NCBI RefSeq assembly: GCF_036231945.1
Contig: NZ_CP109599.1
Span: forward strand, 930,001 to 994,000
Length of the DNA: 64,000 nt
From: Streptomyces sp. NBC_01429
Lineage (GTDB): Bacteria > Actinomycetota > Actinomycetes > Streptomycetales > Streptomycetaceae
Direction: 5' to 3'
The stretch's first letter is position 1, and every line of letters starts with the position of its first letter. The notes under the pieces are model-generated. The model worked only from the letters and a program-made list of their open reading frames with translations, had not been told where the DNA came from and ran no database searches. Positions 45,093-53,639 of the stretch are shown here, one piece after another. The translations under genes were made by a program, and so were the position numbers.

Positions 45093-45275
45093 ATGCGCCG
45101 TATCGCCGCCGTACTTCTCGGATCTCTCGTGCTCAGCGGAATCGCCGTCACGTCGGCCCACGCGGACGACTACTCGGACTTCCAGCAGTTCAGCGCGCAG
45201 CTCAGCGCGGGTGAAGGTGCGGGTGTCCAGTACACGCAGAACCAGGACGGGGGCTGGGGCTCGGACGACGAGTAG
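45093..45275 (+). CDS. Small acidic secreted peptide (60 aa precursor)
   Basis: Signal peptide MRRIAAVLLGSLVLSGIAV ends near SAHA, leaving a mature peptide of about 36 residues. It begins DDYSDFQQFS and ends QNQDGGWGSDDE, strongly acidic, Gln/Gly-rich and without cysteine. GGAGG at 8 bp and a hairpin 100 bp after the stop support a real gene. Family not recognised; it could be a signalling or cell-surface peptide. Confidence 0.72.
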   Translation: MRRIAAVLLGSLVLSGIAVTSAHADDYSDFQQFSAQLSAGEGAGVQYTQNQDGGWGSDDE

Positions 45276-45374
45276 CCGTCCGCCGCCTTCCAGGCTCTTC
45301 CCCCATGTCCCGGACACGGGTGGTGGGGAGAGGCGACGGGGATACGTCGCAACTGTTCCCCTCTCCCCGGCACG

Positions 45375-45412
45375 CCGCAGGCCCTCCGCGCCCATGCCCG
45401 GAGGGCCTGCGG
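45375..45412 (+). terminator. Hairpin terminator
   Basis: Perfect 14-bp stem (45375-45388 with 45399-45412), 10-nt loop, downstream of the small secreted peptide gene. Confidence 0.65.
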
Positions 45413-45469
45413 TGTAGAGGAGTCAGATCACCTCTGGCTGACGCGCCGGTCGTACAGTGCCACTCACGG

Positions 45470-45616
45470 CCTCGCCACACGACCCTGACCACCACCCAGC
45501 GCTACCTGCACCCCGACGTACACACGATCACAGCAGCCGGAGCGGCGCTCTCGGCCCACTTCAACGCGCTGCGCGCACCACGCTCGCTGCCGAGCCCCAT
45601 CGTCATGACCCGCTGA
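45470..45616 (+). pseudogene. Integrase C-terminal remnant with catalytic Tyr
   Basis: HTTLTTTQRYLHPDVHTITA followed by ALSAHFNALRAPRSLPSP and a stop is the end of an actinomycete tyrosine integrase, including the nucleophile Tyr in TTQRYLHP. Everything upstream of the last box is missing. It ends 98 bp from the 3' end of tRNA-Pro, exactly where the int gene of a tRNA-integrated element would lie. Confidence 0.8.
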
Positions 45617-45629
45617 CCCGGTCAAGGAC

Positions 45630-45651
45630 GCTGGTCCCCAGCTGGTCCCCA
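45630..45651. repeat. Tandem 11-bp repeat next to the integrase remnant
   Basis: GCTGGTCCCCA twice without a gap (45630-45640, 45641-45651). Such repeats between int and a tRNA are candidates for integrase arm-binding sites. Confidence 0.6.
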
Positions 45652-45661
45652 AAAACGATCG

Positions 45662-45695
45662 AGGGCCGGTATCGGATTCCTCCGATACCGGCCCT
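45662..45695 (-). terminator. Terminator of the tRNA-Pro transcript
   Basis: Perfect 15-bp stem (45662-45676 with 45681-45695) and TTCC loop, 18 bp beyond the tRNA 3' end. Confidence 0.75.
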
Positions 45696-45713
45696 GACCT
45701 CGACTCCCATGAG

Positions 45714-45787
<74 letters not shown>

Positions 45788-45999
45788 ATGCCCGTCTGAC
45801 CTGCGGTTTCCCCGGTCCGAACGCGCATGAGAACAATACCGCACTCCGGGCGGTGATCACGAACCGCTTTCCGGGCGGGCCCGGCCGGCTCACCGCGTGA
45901 GCGGTACGAGAGACACGAAAGGCGCGTCGCCGTGCCCGCGCGGCCCGTACGGGGGACCCTGAAGACCTGCCCCGTACGTCCCCACGAGAGGAGCCCGTC

Positions 46000-46518
46000 A
46001 TGACCGCGAGCGGTGACCTGCTGATCGACGCCTTCGGCCGGATCCGCGAGATCGTCCACGAGGCGGTGGACGGCCTCTCCCCCGACGAGCTGGCCGTGCG
46101 GCTCGACGACGGCGCGAACTCCATCGCCTGGCTCGTCTGGCATCTCACCCGGGTCCAGGACGACCATGTCGCGGACGTGGCGGGGACGGAGGAGGTCTGG
46201 CTCGCGGAGCGGTGGTCGGAGCGGTTCGCGCTGCCGTTCCCGTCCGGTGCCACCGGGTACGGCCACCGGGCCGAGGACGTGGCCGCGCTCGGCGGCAGCG
46301 GCGTCGGGGCCGATCTGCTGGCCGGGTACCACGACGCCGTGCACGACCGGACGGTCGCGTATCTCGGCACGCTCGACGACGCGGACCTCGGGCGGATCGT
46401 CGACGACGCGTGGACCCCGCCGGTGACCCTCGGCGCACGGCTGGTCAGCGTCGTCGCGGACGACCTCCAGCACGCCGGGCAGGCCATGTTCGTCAGGGGC
46501 TGGCTGGAGCGCCCCTGA
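46000..46518 (+). CDS. DinB-fold mycothiol-transferase-like protein (DUF664)
   Basis: 172 residues, four-helix DinB bundle. Metal-ligand histidines fit WLVWHLTRVQDDHV (about 45-58) and DDLQHAGQAMFVRG (about 152-165). The DUF664/MST group uses mycothiol for detoxification in actinobacteria; specific substrate unknown. GAGGAG before the ATG. The 3' end overlaps the convergent GNAT gene by 26 bp. Confidence 0.85.
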   Translation: MTASGDLLIDAFGRIREIVHEAVDGLSPDELAVRLDDGANSIAWLVWHLTRVQDDHVADVAGTEEVWLAERWSERFALPFPSGATGYGHRAEDVAALGGSGVGADLLAGYHDAVHDRTVAYLGTLDDADLGRIVDDAWTPPVTLGARLVSVVADDLQHAGQAMFVRGWLERP

Positions 46519-47098
46519 CCGGCGCCGCGGCCGGGGCCGCGGTCAGGGCGGGGCCCGGGGCGGGCTCGTCGGCCCCGGCGGCGAGGTCCTTGTAGAAGAA
46601 CGTCGTCGCGCGCGGCGTCCCGCCCGGGTCCGCCGCGTGTCCCGGGACCACCCCCACCGCCGTCCACCCCGCGGACCGGTACAGCGCCTCGGCGGGGCTG
46701 CCGGTCTGGGTGTCGAGCAGCAGCAGCGTCACCCCGGACCCTGCGGCCGCCTCCTCGGCGGCGGTGAGCAGCGTACGTCCGAGGCCGCGCCCCCGGGCCT
46801 CGCGGTGGACGAGCAGCTTGCCGATCTCGGCGCGATGGCGGCCATTGGCCTTGTCGGCGTACGTCACCCCGACCGTTCCCATGACGCGCCCGCCGGACCT
46901 GGCGACCCGTACGGACAGCCGTCCGTCCCGTACGGCCGGGGCCTGCGCCCGCCACCAGCCGGCGGCGGCGGCCCGGTCCAGCGGGTCGAGGAATCCGACC
47001 GAGGCCCCGCCCGCGACCGCGTCGACCAGCAGCTCGGCCAGTTCGTCGGCGGCGGCGAGGAGTCCGTCGGCGGACAGGGCCGCCACCTCGTGCCTCAC
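46493..47098 (-). CDS. GNAT-family N-acetyltransferase
   Basis: 201 residues. Acetyl-CoA site KLLVHREARGRGLGRTLLTA (about 93-112) with the R/Q-x-x-G-x-G/A pattern, and the final strand ALYRSAGWTAVGVVPG. The C-terminal 30 residues are low-complexity. The GTG start overlaps the stop of the XRE-cupin gene by 4 bp (GTGA), so the regulator and enzyme are co-expressed. Acceptor unknown. Confidence 0.87.
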   Translation of the reverse strand: MRHEVAALSADGLLAAADELAELLVDAVAGGASVGFLDPLDRAAAAGWWRAQAPAVRDGRLSVRVARSGGRVMGTVGVTYADKANGRHRAEIGKLLVHREARGRGLGRTLLTAAEEAAAGSGVTLLLLDTQTGSPAEALYRSAGWTAVGVVPGHAADPGGTPRATTFFYKDLAAGADEPAPGPALTAAPAAAPVRGAPASP

Positions 47099-47667
47099 GG
47101 CTGGACCACCACGATCGCGTACCGGGCGGGCCCGGGTCCCGGGCAGCGCAGCCGGGTCGGCCCCCACAGCCGGGTGCGCAGGCAGTCGCCCGTGCGCAGA
47201 AGGTGCGGCTCGCGCCCGACCGTGAACTCGACCGTTCCCTCCAGCACCCACAGGTGCTGCTCCATGCCCGGGACCGGCGGCCGCTCGTACGCCACGTCCG
47301 CGCCGGCCCGCAGGGTGGCCTCGACCACCTCGGCCCGCAGCCCGGCCTGCGGTGGCGAGACCGAGCGGCGTACGAAACCGGAGGCCGCGTCGGTCCAGAC
47401 GGTCTGCTCCGCCGCCCTGACCAGCTGAGCGGGTTCCGCCTCGACCTCGCTGAGCAGCTGCGACATGGTGCGTCCGTACACCGCGCAGACCCGGCCGAGC
47501 AGCGACGCGGTGGGGCTGATCTCGCCGCGTTCGGCGCGCGACAGCGTGGAGCGGCTCACTCCGCTGCGGCGGGCCAGCTCCTCCAGGGACCAGCCGCGCG
47601 CGCTCCGCAGCTCGGCGAGGCGCTCGGCCAGCAGCGCGTCGACGGGGTCGTCAGCGTTCTCTCTCAC
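47095..47667 (-). CDS. XRE-cupin transcriptional regulator
   Basis: 190 residues: helix-turn-helix LAELRSARGWSLEELARRSG, SRSTLSRAERGEISPTASLL at about 17-60, then a cupin domain (MEQHLWVLEGTVEFTVG, LLRTGDCLRTRLWG). The PuuR/SutR-like architecture senses small ligands through the cupin. It probably controls itself and the coupled GNAT gene. Confidence 0.9.
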   Translation of the reverse strand: MRENADDPVDALLAERLAELRSARGWSLEELARRSGVSRSTLSRAERGEISPTASLLGRVCAVYGRTMSQLLSEVEAEPAQLVRAAEQTVWTDAASGFVRRSVSPPQAGLRAEVVEATLRAGADVAYERPPVPGMEQHLWVLEGTVEFTVGREPHLLRTGDCLRTRLWGPTRLRCPGPGPARYAIVVVQP

Positions 47668-47717
47668 ATCTGGAACGATATCCCGTATCCGAGACAGGGC
47701 GGGACGGTCTCACGGTC

Positions 47718-48248
47718 TCAGAGATGGCCGGACTCCCTGCGGTGGATCTCCGCCATCAGCTGCCCGGCGAACGACTTGATGGTGTCCAGCCCGGTCCGCC
47801 CCCAGCGCCGCGGCTCGGTGTCAGCGACACAGACGGTGCCCAGCGCCATGCCCGTCCGGTCGATGAGCGGCGCACCGAGGTACGAGCGGATGCCGATCTC
47901 GTCCACCAGGGCGTTCCCGGCGAACCGGGGGAAGTCCCGTACGTCCTCCAGGACCAGCGCCTTGCGCCGGACCACCACATAGGGGCAGTAGCCGTGGTCC
48001 TTGGCCATGAACCGCTCGCCCAGGTCGCCCGGCGGCGCGTGCAGTCCCGCGAAGAACTGCCGGTGTTCGTCGATGAAGTTGACCATCGCGTACGGAGCGC
48101 CGGTCATCCGGGCCAGCTGGCCGGCGTAGGCGTCGAGGGCCGGCTCCGGGCGCTCCCCGAGGCCGAGCCCGCGCAGCCGCACCGCCCGCTCGGGCGCCCC
48201 TTGGTCGACCGGGGTCAGCAGCAGACGGCCGATCGGGTCGTACGTCAT
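47718..48248 (-). CDS. GAF-domain protein of the conservon
   Basis: 176 residues, one GAF domain: ALDAYAGQLARMTGAPYAMV to DRTGMALGTVCVADTEPRRW with the motif HGYCPYVVVRRKALVLEDVR. It has no output domain. It lies 31 bp after the GTPase gene in the position where some conservons carry an extra fifth gene (P450 or sensor). It may bind a small ligand or redox cofactor and feed the Cvn signalling complex. Confidence 0.85.
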   Translation of the reverse strand: MTYDPIGRLLLTPVDQGAPERAVRLRGLGLGERPEPALDAYAGQLARMTGAPYAMVNFIDEHRQFFAGLHAPPGDLGERFMAKDHGYCPYVVVRRKALVLEDVRDFPRFAGNALVDEIGIRSYLGAPLIDRTGMALGTVCVADTEPRRWGRTGLDTIKSFAGQLMAEIHRRESGHL

Positions 48249-48279
48249 GCGCGGGCTCCGTCGGTCGGGGATATCAGGG

Positions 48280-48945
48280 TCATTCGGCGTTCTCCGGTAC
48301 GGGAGGCAGCGGCGGGGACGAGGTGATCAAGTGTTGAACGAGCGTGACCAGGGTCTGGATACCGGAACTGGCGATCCGCGCGTCGCAGAGCACGATCGGC
48401 ACCTCGGGCTTGAGGTCTATCGCGGCCCGCACCTCCTCCGGTTCGTAGCGGTACGAACCGTCGAACTCGTTGACCGCGACGACGAATCCGATGCCGCGCT
48501 GCTCGAAGAAGTCCACGGCGGAGAAGGAGTATTCGAGCCGCCGGGTGTCGGCCAGCACGATCGCGCCGAGCGCGCCCCGTGACAGCTCGTCCCACATGAA
48601 CCAGAAGCGCTCCTGGCCGGGGGTGCCGAAGAGATAGAGCACGTGCCGCTCGTCGAGCGTCAGCCGGCCGAAGTCCATGGCGACCGTCGTGGAGGTCTTG
48701 GCCTCGACCCCCGTCAGATCGTCGGTGGCCGCGCTGACCTGGGTCAGCAGTTCCTCGGTGCTCAGCGGCGCGATCTCGCTGACCGCCCCGACGAACGTCG
48801 TCTTGCCGACCCCGAACCCGCCCGCGACCAGGACCTTCAGCGCGGTCGGGAACGGCTCCGGCTCCGGCGCCGGAAGGGGGTCGGCACGGAGGGCCGGGGC
48901 GGGGGCGAACCCGGACAGGGGGTCAGAGCTGTCGTCGTAGGCCAT
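48280..48945 (-). CDS. cvnD: Conservon GTPase CvnD
   Basis: 221 residues, Ras-like/MglA-like GTPase: P-loop VAGGFGVGKTTFVGAV at about 39-54, G3 FGTPGQERFWFMW, G4 VNEFDGS and G5 CDAR. The N-terminal 30 residues are Pro/Glu-rich. It overlaps cvnC by 23 bp, so synthesis is coupled. Cvn complexes (A-D) are membrane-linked, heterotrimeric-GTPase-like systems controlling development and antibiotic production in streptomycetes. Which of the many conservons this equals cannot be told. Confidence 0.93.
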   Translation of the reverse strand: MAYDDSSDPLSGFAPAPALRADPLPAPEPEPFPTALKVLVAGGFGVGKTTFVGAVSEIAPLSTEELLTQVSAATDDLTGVEAKTSTTVAMDFGRLTLDERHVLYLFGTPGQERFWFMWDELSRGALGAIVLADTRRLEYSFSAVDFFEQRGIGFVVAVNEFDGSYRYEPEEVRAAIDLKPEVPIVLCDARIASSGIQTLVTLVQHLITSSPPLPPVPENAE

Positions 48946-49294
48946 CGAGCACTGCCTCCAGCAGGAAACGGTCGGTGGGGTTGTCGAAGCTGTTCGGTGG
49001 CCGTGCGGCGATCGCCCCGCAGTCCACCAGGTCGGAGAGCAGGACCTTGGTGACCGTCGCGGGCAGCCGCAGATGCGCCGCGATCTCCGCCACCGAGGTC
49101 GGCCCCTGGCAGAGCCCGACGGCCTGGGCGTGCTCGGGACCGAGATGCGCCTCGGGCACCGACCCCGTGGACATCACCAGCGTCAGCAGGTCCAGCGCCG
49201 TCGTCGGCCGGGTCCGGCCTCCACTGACGGCGTACGGGCGGATCAGGCGGCCGGCCGCGTCGTCGAGCCACGGTCCTTCCGTCGGGAGCGGCAC
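48923..49294 (-). CDS. cvnC: Conservon DUF742 protein CvnC
   Basis: 123 residues, DUF742 winged-helix-like fold: VRPYAVSGGRTRP-like start (RLIRPYAVSGGRTRPTTALD) and VAEIAAHLRLPATVTKVLLS. Begins 2 bp after the roadblock gene and overlaps cvnD. It bridges CvnB and CvnD in the conservon complex. Confidence 0.92.
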   Translation of the reverse strand: MPLPTEGPWLDDAAGRLIRPYAVSGGRTRPTTALDLLTLVMSTGSVPEAHLGPEHAQAVGLCQGPTSVAEIAAHLRLPATVTKVLLSDLVDCGAIAARPPNSFDNPTDRFLLEAVLDGLRRQL

Positions 49295-49296
49295 GG

Positions 49297-49734
49297 TCAG
49301 CGGGCCTCGGCGCCCGGTGACGTACCGGCGCCCTGTCGCAGGGGGGTGACCAGATACGGCCGTACGCTCTTGACCAGCATCGCCATCTCGTAGCCGAGCA
49401 CCGCGGCGTCCGCCTCGCGGCCGGCGAGCACGGCGAGACAGGTGCCGGAGCCCGCCGTGGAGACGAAGAGCAGGGTCGAGTCCAGCTCCACGACGACCTG
49501 GCGGACCTCACCCCCGTCGCCGAAGCGCGCCCCGGCGCTGCGGCCCAGGGAGTAGAGACCGGAGGCCAGGGCCGCCATGTGGTCGGCGCTGTCGGCGTCC
49601 ATGCCGTGCATGGACCTGACCAGGCCGTCGGAGGAGAGCAGCACGGCGCTGCGCGTATAGGGGACTCGCTGGACCAGACCGTTCAACAGCCAGTCGAGGT
49701 CCGAGACATGGCCGGTGGGCACATCGCTCGCCAT
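49297..49734 (-). CDS. cvnB: Conservon roadblock/LC7 protein CvnB
   Basis: 145 residues, roadblock/LC7 domain: DLDWLLNGLVQRVPYTRSAV, LLSSDGLVRSMHG and GSGTCLAVLAGREADAAVLG. MglB-like proteins are GTPase-activating partners of the linked GTPase. 7 bp after cvnA. Confidence 0.93.
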   Translation of the reverse strand: MASDVPTGHVSDLDWLLNGLVQRVPYTRSAVLLSSDGLVRSMHGMDADSADHMAALASGLYSLGRSAGARFGDGGEVRQVVVELDSTLLFVSTAGSGTCLAVLAGREADAAVLGYEMAMLVKSVRPYLVTPLRQGAGTSPGAEAR

Positions 49735-49741
49735 GGTTCAT

Positions 49742-51673
49742 CTACTCCTTCGAAGTGGGGGTGGTGTCGTGGCGCTGCGGTTCCGGCAGAGGGGCCGCGG
49801 GGCGGTCGTCGAGCGGATCGGCCGGTGAGGCAGGCGAGGCACCGTGGACCGGCTGGGACTCGGCGAGGCCGATGCCGCGCTGGAAGGCGGCCATCAGGCC
49901 GGGATCGTGGAGCGTCGGCTCGGTGGGCCGGGGCGGGGCGGGGGCGTCCCTGAGCTGCGGTACCAGATGCTCCTGGCCGCGCCGCCGGGGCAGTTGGGGC
50001 TTGCTCGCGGCGCTGTGGATCGTGCCGTCCGGCTCCATGACACCGTCGTCCGCGCCGGGAGCGGGGGCGGCGGGAGCGGGGGCCGCGGGCGGCCGGGGCG
50101 GGGGTACGGGGGCGGACTCGGGGCGCCGGTCGGCGTGGCGGGGGCCGGGGCGCTGCGCGTGCGCGCCCCGGACGGGCAGCGGGGCGGGGGCGCCGGGCTG
50201 CCCGGCGCCGTTCTCGGACGACTGTGAGTGGGGCTGCCTCTCGTACGTCTGAGGCTTCGGCGGCATCGGCTGCTGCTGCGGCTGGAGCTGTTGCGGCTGC
50301 TCATGCGGCGGCTGTTGTTGCTGTTGCCCGGTGAACGGCTGGTGCCGCGGTACGGGTGGGCCCGCCGGAGCGGCCGAGCCCTGACCCTGACCCTGCCCGT
50401 GTCCCGGGCCGTCGGTCCGGTCCGAGCCGAGCAGCGTCTGCGGCAGGACCAGTACGGCCTGGACACCGCCGTAGATGTTGGCCTGGAGGCGTACCGCGAT
50501 CCCGTGTCTGCGCGCCAGCGCCGAGACCACGAAGAGTCCGATCCGCCCGTCCTGGAGCAGATGCGCCACATTCACCCGATCGGGGTCGGTGAGCAGGGCG
50601 TTCATCCGCTTCTGCTCGCCCGCCGGCATCCCGAGCCCCCGGTCCTCCACCTCGATGGCGAGCCCGGCCGTCACATGCTGCGCCCGCAGCAGGACCTGGG
50701 TGTGCGGGGAGGAGAACAGCGTGGCGTTCTCGACCAGTTCGGCCAGCAGGTGGATGACATCGGCGACCGCGTGGCCGCGCAGGGTGCCGTCGATGGGCGG
50801 CACCAGCTTGATCCGCGGATACTGTTCGACCTCGGCGATGGCCGAGCGCAGCACCTCCGTCATGGCGACCGGCCTGCTCCACTGGCGCCGGGAGACGGCC
50901 CCGCCGAGCACGGCGAGGTTCTCGGCGTGCCTGCGGATACGGGTCGCCAGGTGGTCGACGTGGAAGAGACCTTTCAGCAGTTCGGGGTCCTCGACCTCGT
51001 TCTCCAACTCGTCGAGCAGCTGGATCTCGCGGTGGACCAGCGACTGGAGCCTGCGCGCCAGATTGACGAAGACCTCGACCTTCTGTTCGTTCTTGACGCT
51101 CCCGGAGATCTGGGACGCCTGCACGACCGCGCCGAGGGCGGCCTCCTGGGAGCGGCTCAGTTCCCGTGCGAGCAGGTCGAATTCATCGCCGCCGAGGACG
51201 GCCGCGGTGGCTTTCTCGCCGGTCCTCTCGCCGGTCCTCTCGCCGACCTTCTCGCCCCGTCCGAGCCGTTCGACCACCGCGCGCAGCTCGGCCTGTCCGC
51301 GCGCGCTGGAGAGGCGCAGTTCGTCGCAGCGCCCGAGGAAGGACCTGGCGGTACGTTCCGCGCCGAGCGCGGCGGCGGCGATGGCGGCGAAGGCGAGCAG
51401 CGCCGTCCCGAACAGGGCCGTCCAGATCCGCGCGGTCGGTTCCGCGCCGGTGGAGCGCAGGACGAGCATCACGGCCGCCGCGCCGCTGAGCGCGGCGACT
51501 ATCGCGGGCAGAACCGCCGTACGTACGAGTTGCGGCCGTATGCGGGCGTCGGGCGCCGTCGGCGCCTGTGCCTGCGCCCTGGCCGGGGAGAGCGGCGAGC
51601 GGGGGCCGGGCCGGCCGTGCCGCCCGCCCTCGCGGCGCTCGGGCCGCGCGGCGGGTGCGCGAAGTTGAGACAT
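49742..51673 (-). CDS. cvnA: Conservon sensor histidine kinase-like protein CvnA
   Basis: 643 residues. Two membrane helices (about 38-60 and 70-90), a coiled-coil region with a tandem GERTGERTGEK motif, and a kinase-like core: ARRLQSLVHREIQLLDELEN holds the candidate phospho-His and LLAELVENATLFSSP is the N-box. The ATPase G-box reads VEDRGLGM. The last 230 residues are disordered, Pro/Gln-rich with a run of Gln, and enriched in His/Arg. The sensory loop between the helices is very short. GAGGA precedes the ATG at 51673. First gene of the conservon A-B-C-D-GAF. Confidence 0.9.
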   Translation of the reverse strand: MSQLRAPAARPERREGGRHGRPGPRSPLSPARAQAQAPTAPDARIRPQLVRTAVLPAIVAALSGAAAVMLVLRSTGAEPTARIWTALFGTALLAFAAIAAAALGAERTARSFLGRCDELRLSSARGQAELRAVVERLGRGEKVGERTGERTGEKATAAVLGGDEFDLLARELSRSQEAALGAVVQASQISGSVKNEQKVEVFVNLARRLQSLVHREIQLLDELENEVEDPELLKGLFHVDHLATRIRRHAENLAVLGGAVSRRQWSRPVAMTEVLRSAIAEVEQYPRIKLVPPIDGTLRGHAVADVIHLLAELVENATLFSSPHTQVLLRAQHVTAGLAIEVEDRGLGMPAGEQKRMNALLTDPDRVNVAHLLQDGRIGLFVVSALARRHGIAVRLQANIYGGVQAVLVLPQTLLGSDRTDGPGHGQGQGQGSAAPAGPPVPRHQPFTGQQQQQPPHEQPQQLQPQQQPMPPKPQTYERQPHSQSSENGAGQPGAPAPLPVRGAHAQRPGPRHADRRPESAPVPPPRPPAAPAPAAPAPGADDGVMEPDGTIHSAASKPQLPRRRGQEHLVPQLRDAPAPPRPTEPTLHDPGLMAAFQRGIGLAESQPVHGASPASPADPLDDRPAAPLPEPQRHDTTPTSKE

Positions 51674-52096
51674 CAGTGTCCTCGGTACGTGAGGCCCCGG
51701 GAAGCGGCGTCGTGCTGGTGTTCCGGAAACGGCGCAGCGGCAGGACCGGCGCATGCCGCTTCAGCCCTCCGTTGATCACCGAGCACACACGGTAGTCGTC
51801 AAGCGTTCCCTCGCGGTGGGGAGTTGACGAAGTTCCCCACAGAGCGTCCCACCCCGGGATGAGGCATCGCACACCAGCACGAAATACGGCATTCGAACGA
51901 GGGCTCCGGCGGCGCGGTGTGCGCGAGCTGCCCGCACGGCCCGCGGAACCGGGGCCGGGGCCGGAACCGGGGCCGGGGCCGGGCACGCGAGTGGGGCCGG
52001 GCGACAGCCCGGCCCCACTGGGCCCGTCCGGGCGAACCTCACCCGGACAGGCCGTCGTCCGTCGTACGGCCGCCGCCACGCGCGGCCGCGGGTTGG
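51674..52096. other. Intergenic region with an 18-bp tandem repeat
   Basis: 423 bp before the conservon. GGAACCGGGGCCGGGGCC is tandemly repeated (51945-51962, 51963-51980). The conservon promoter should lie in the lower-G+C part at about 51770-51900; no convincing hexamers. Confidence 0.45.
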
Positions 52097-53344
52097 CTAC
52101 GCGGAGGACGCCGTCTCTTCGGCCCGGCCCGCCGCACCCGTCCCCTTCGGCCCGGCGCCGAGGTCCGTACCTGCGATCACCTCGGCGATCGCGGGCGCGG
52201 AACGCGCGGGCCAGCCGCCGGCCGGGGGCACCGCCACGGAACGCCACCACGGGGAGTCGGGGACACCGTCCCCCGTGGGCTCGAACGGCTGTCCGGGGAT
52301 CGGCAGCGCCAGCCCGGCGCCCGCCTCGTCGGCGGCGGCCACCGTACCCTCGCCGGGCTCGGCCCACGGGTGCGGGGCGAGGTTGAAGGTGCCCCAGTGG
52401 ATGGGGAGCATGACGCCGGACGGGCGGCCGCCCTGGAGGTCGAGGTGGGCGCGCATCCCCTCGGCCGGGGTCATGTGGATGTCGGGCCAGTGCTCGCTGT
52501 ACGCGCCGATCTGGATCATGGTGGCGTCGAAGGGGCCGTGCTCGGCCCCGATGTCCCGGAAGCCGGGGAAGTAGCCGGTGTCGCCGCTGTGGTAGACCCG
52601 GTGCTCGGGTCCGGCCACCACCCACGAAGCCCAGAGCGTGTGCTGCTGGTTGCGCAGGCCGCGCCCGCAGAAGTGGCGCGCGGGGGTGGCGGTCAGCCGG
52701 ATACCCGCGACCTCGGTGGACTCGTTCCAGTCGAGTTCCCGCAGCCGGGACGGAGCCACCCCCCAGCTCTCCAGATGGGCACCGACGCCGAGCGGCACGG
52801 CGAAGACCGTGTCGGTGGAGACGAGCGCCTTGATCGTGGGCAGATCGAGGTGGTCGTAGTGGTCGTGGGAGATCACGACCACGTCGACGGGACCGAGCGA
52901 GGCGAGCGGTGCCGGTACGGGGTGCAGCCGCTTCGGCCCCGCGAAGGCGAACGGCGAACAGCGGTCGCCCCAGACCGGGTCGAAGAGCACCCGCCGGCCG
53001 TCGATCTCGGCGAGGACGGTGGAATGCCCCATCCAGGTGAGCCGCAGCCCCGAGGCGGGGGGCTTGGCGAGGTCCGCGAGGGTGGTGGGGTGGACAGGGA
53101 TGGCGCCGGACGGGGCCCGGCGCGTACGCGCGTCCTTCTGGAAGTAGATCTTCGCCAGCTCCAGGCCCGAGGCGCCGGACGGTCTGGTCCTGGACCCCAC
53201 CGGGTTCTGGAACACTCCGTCCGCGAAGTTGGGCGAGCGGTGGATCCGCTCCAGCCTCTCGCCCGCCGAGTCGGCCCCGAAGGCGGTGGGTCGCAGCGAG
53301 CGCAGCCGTGAACGCAACGGAAGGGGGGAACCAGCGCCTGTCAC
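52097..53344 (-). CDS. Metallo-beta-lactamase-fold hydrolase, NAPE-PLD/UlaG-like
   Basis: 415 residues. Metal motif SHDHYDHLD at about 168-176, with further ligands in HSGDTGYFPGF and LPIHWGTF, and the leading HSTVLAEIDGRRVLFDPVWG strand typical of the NAPE-PLD-like group. Probably hydrolyses a phosphodiester or lipid amide; substrate unknown. No signal peptide. GTG start with GGAGG. Divergent from the PfkB kinase gene. Confidence 0.87.
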   Translation of the reverse strand: MTGAGSPLPLRSRLRSLRPTAFGADSAGERLERIHRSPNFADGVFQNPVGSRTRPSGASGLELAKIYFQKDARTRRAPSGAIPVHPTTLADLAKPPASGLRLTWMGHSTVLAEIDGRRVLFDPVWGDRCSPFAFAGPKRLHPVPAPLASLGPVDVVVISHDHYDHLDLPTIKALVSTDTVFAVPLGVGAHLESWGVAPSRLRELDWNESTEVAGIRLTATPARHFCGRGLRNQQHTLWASWVVAGPEHRVYHSGDTGYFPGFRDIGAEHGPFDATMIQIGAYSEHWPDIHMTPAEGMRAHLDLQGGRPSGVMLPIHWGTFNLAPHPWAEPGEGTVAAADEAGAGLALPIPGQPFEPTGDGVPDSPWWRSVAVPPAGGWPARSAPAIAEVIAGTDLGAGPKGTGAAGRAEETASSA

Positions 53345-53639
53345 AGCACCTCCTGGAGGTTCGATTTCGTCCTATTATGACCGTGTATACAGAACTGCGC
53401 GGGTCGAGTCGATCACACTCGATCAGGACACGACCCGGCGCCTCGTACGCCGGTCCAACGTTGTCAGTGCCCCCAGGATTCCCGAGTACGCCCCCAATCC
53501 GGCCGTCGTCGCCGGGCCGCTCGATAGGGTGACGGCGACAGCGGGGGCAGTCAGGGGCGGGGCCGGTAGCGCGGCGGTACGCACAGGGACGCCGGGCCCG
53601 GTCGGGCCGGCGGACATCAGGGCACCGGAGAGGGAGATT
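53345..53639. promoter_or_regulatory. MBL/PfkB divergent control region
   Basis: 295 bp with an unusually A+T-rich patch at 53362-53395 containing TATTAT and GTGTATAC, probably the promoter zone for one or both genes. The remaining part is high G+C and reads open but non-coding. Confidence 0.4.
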
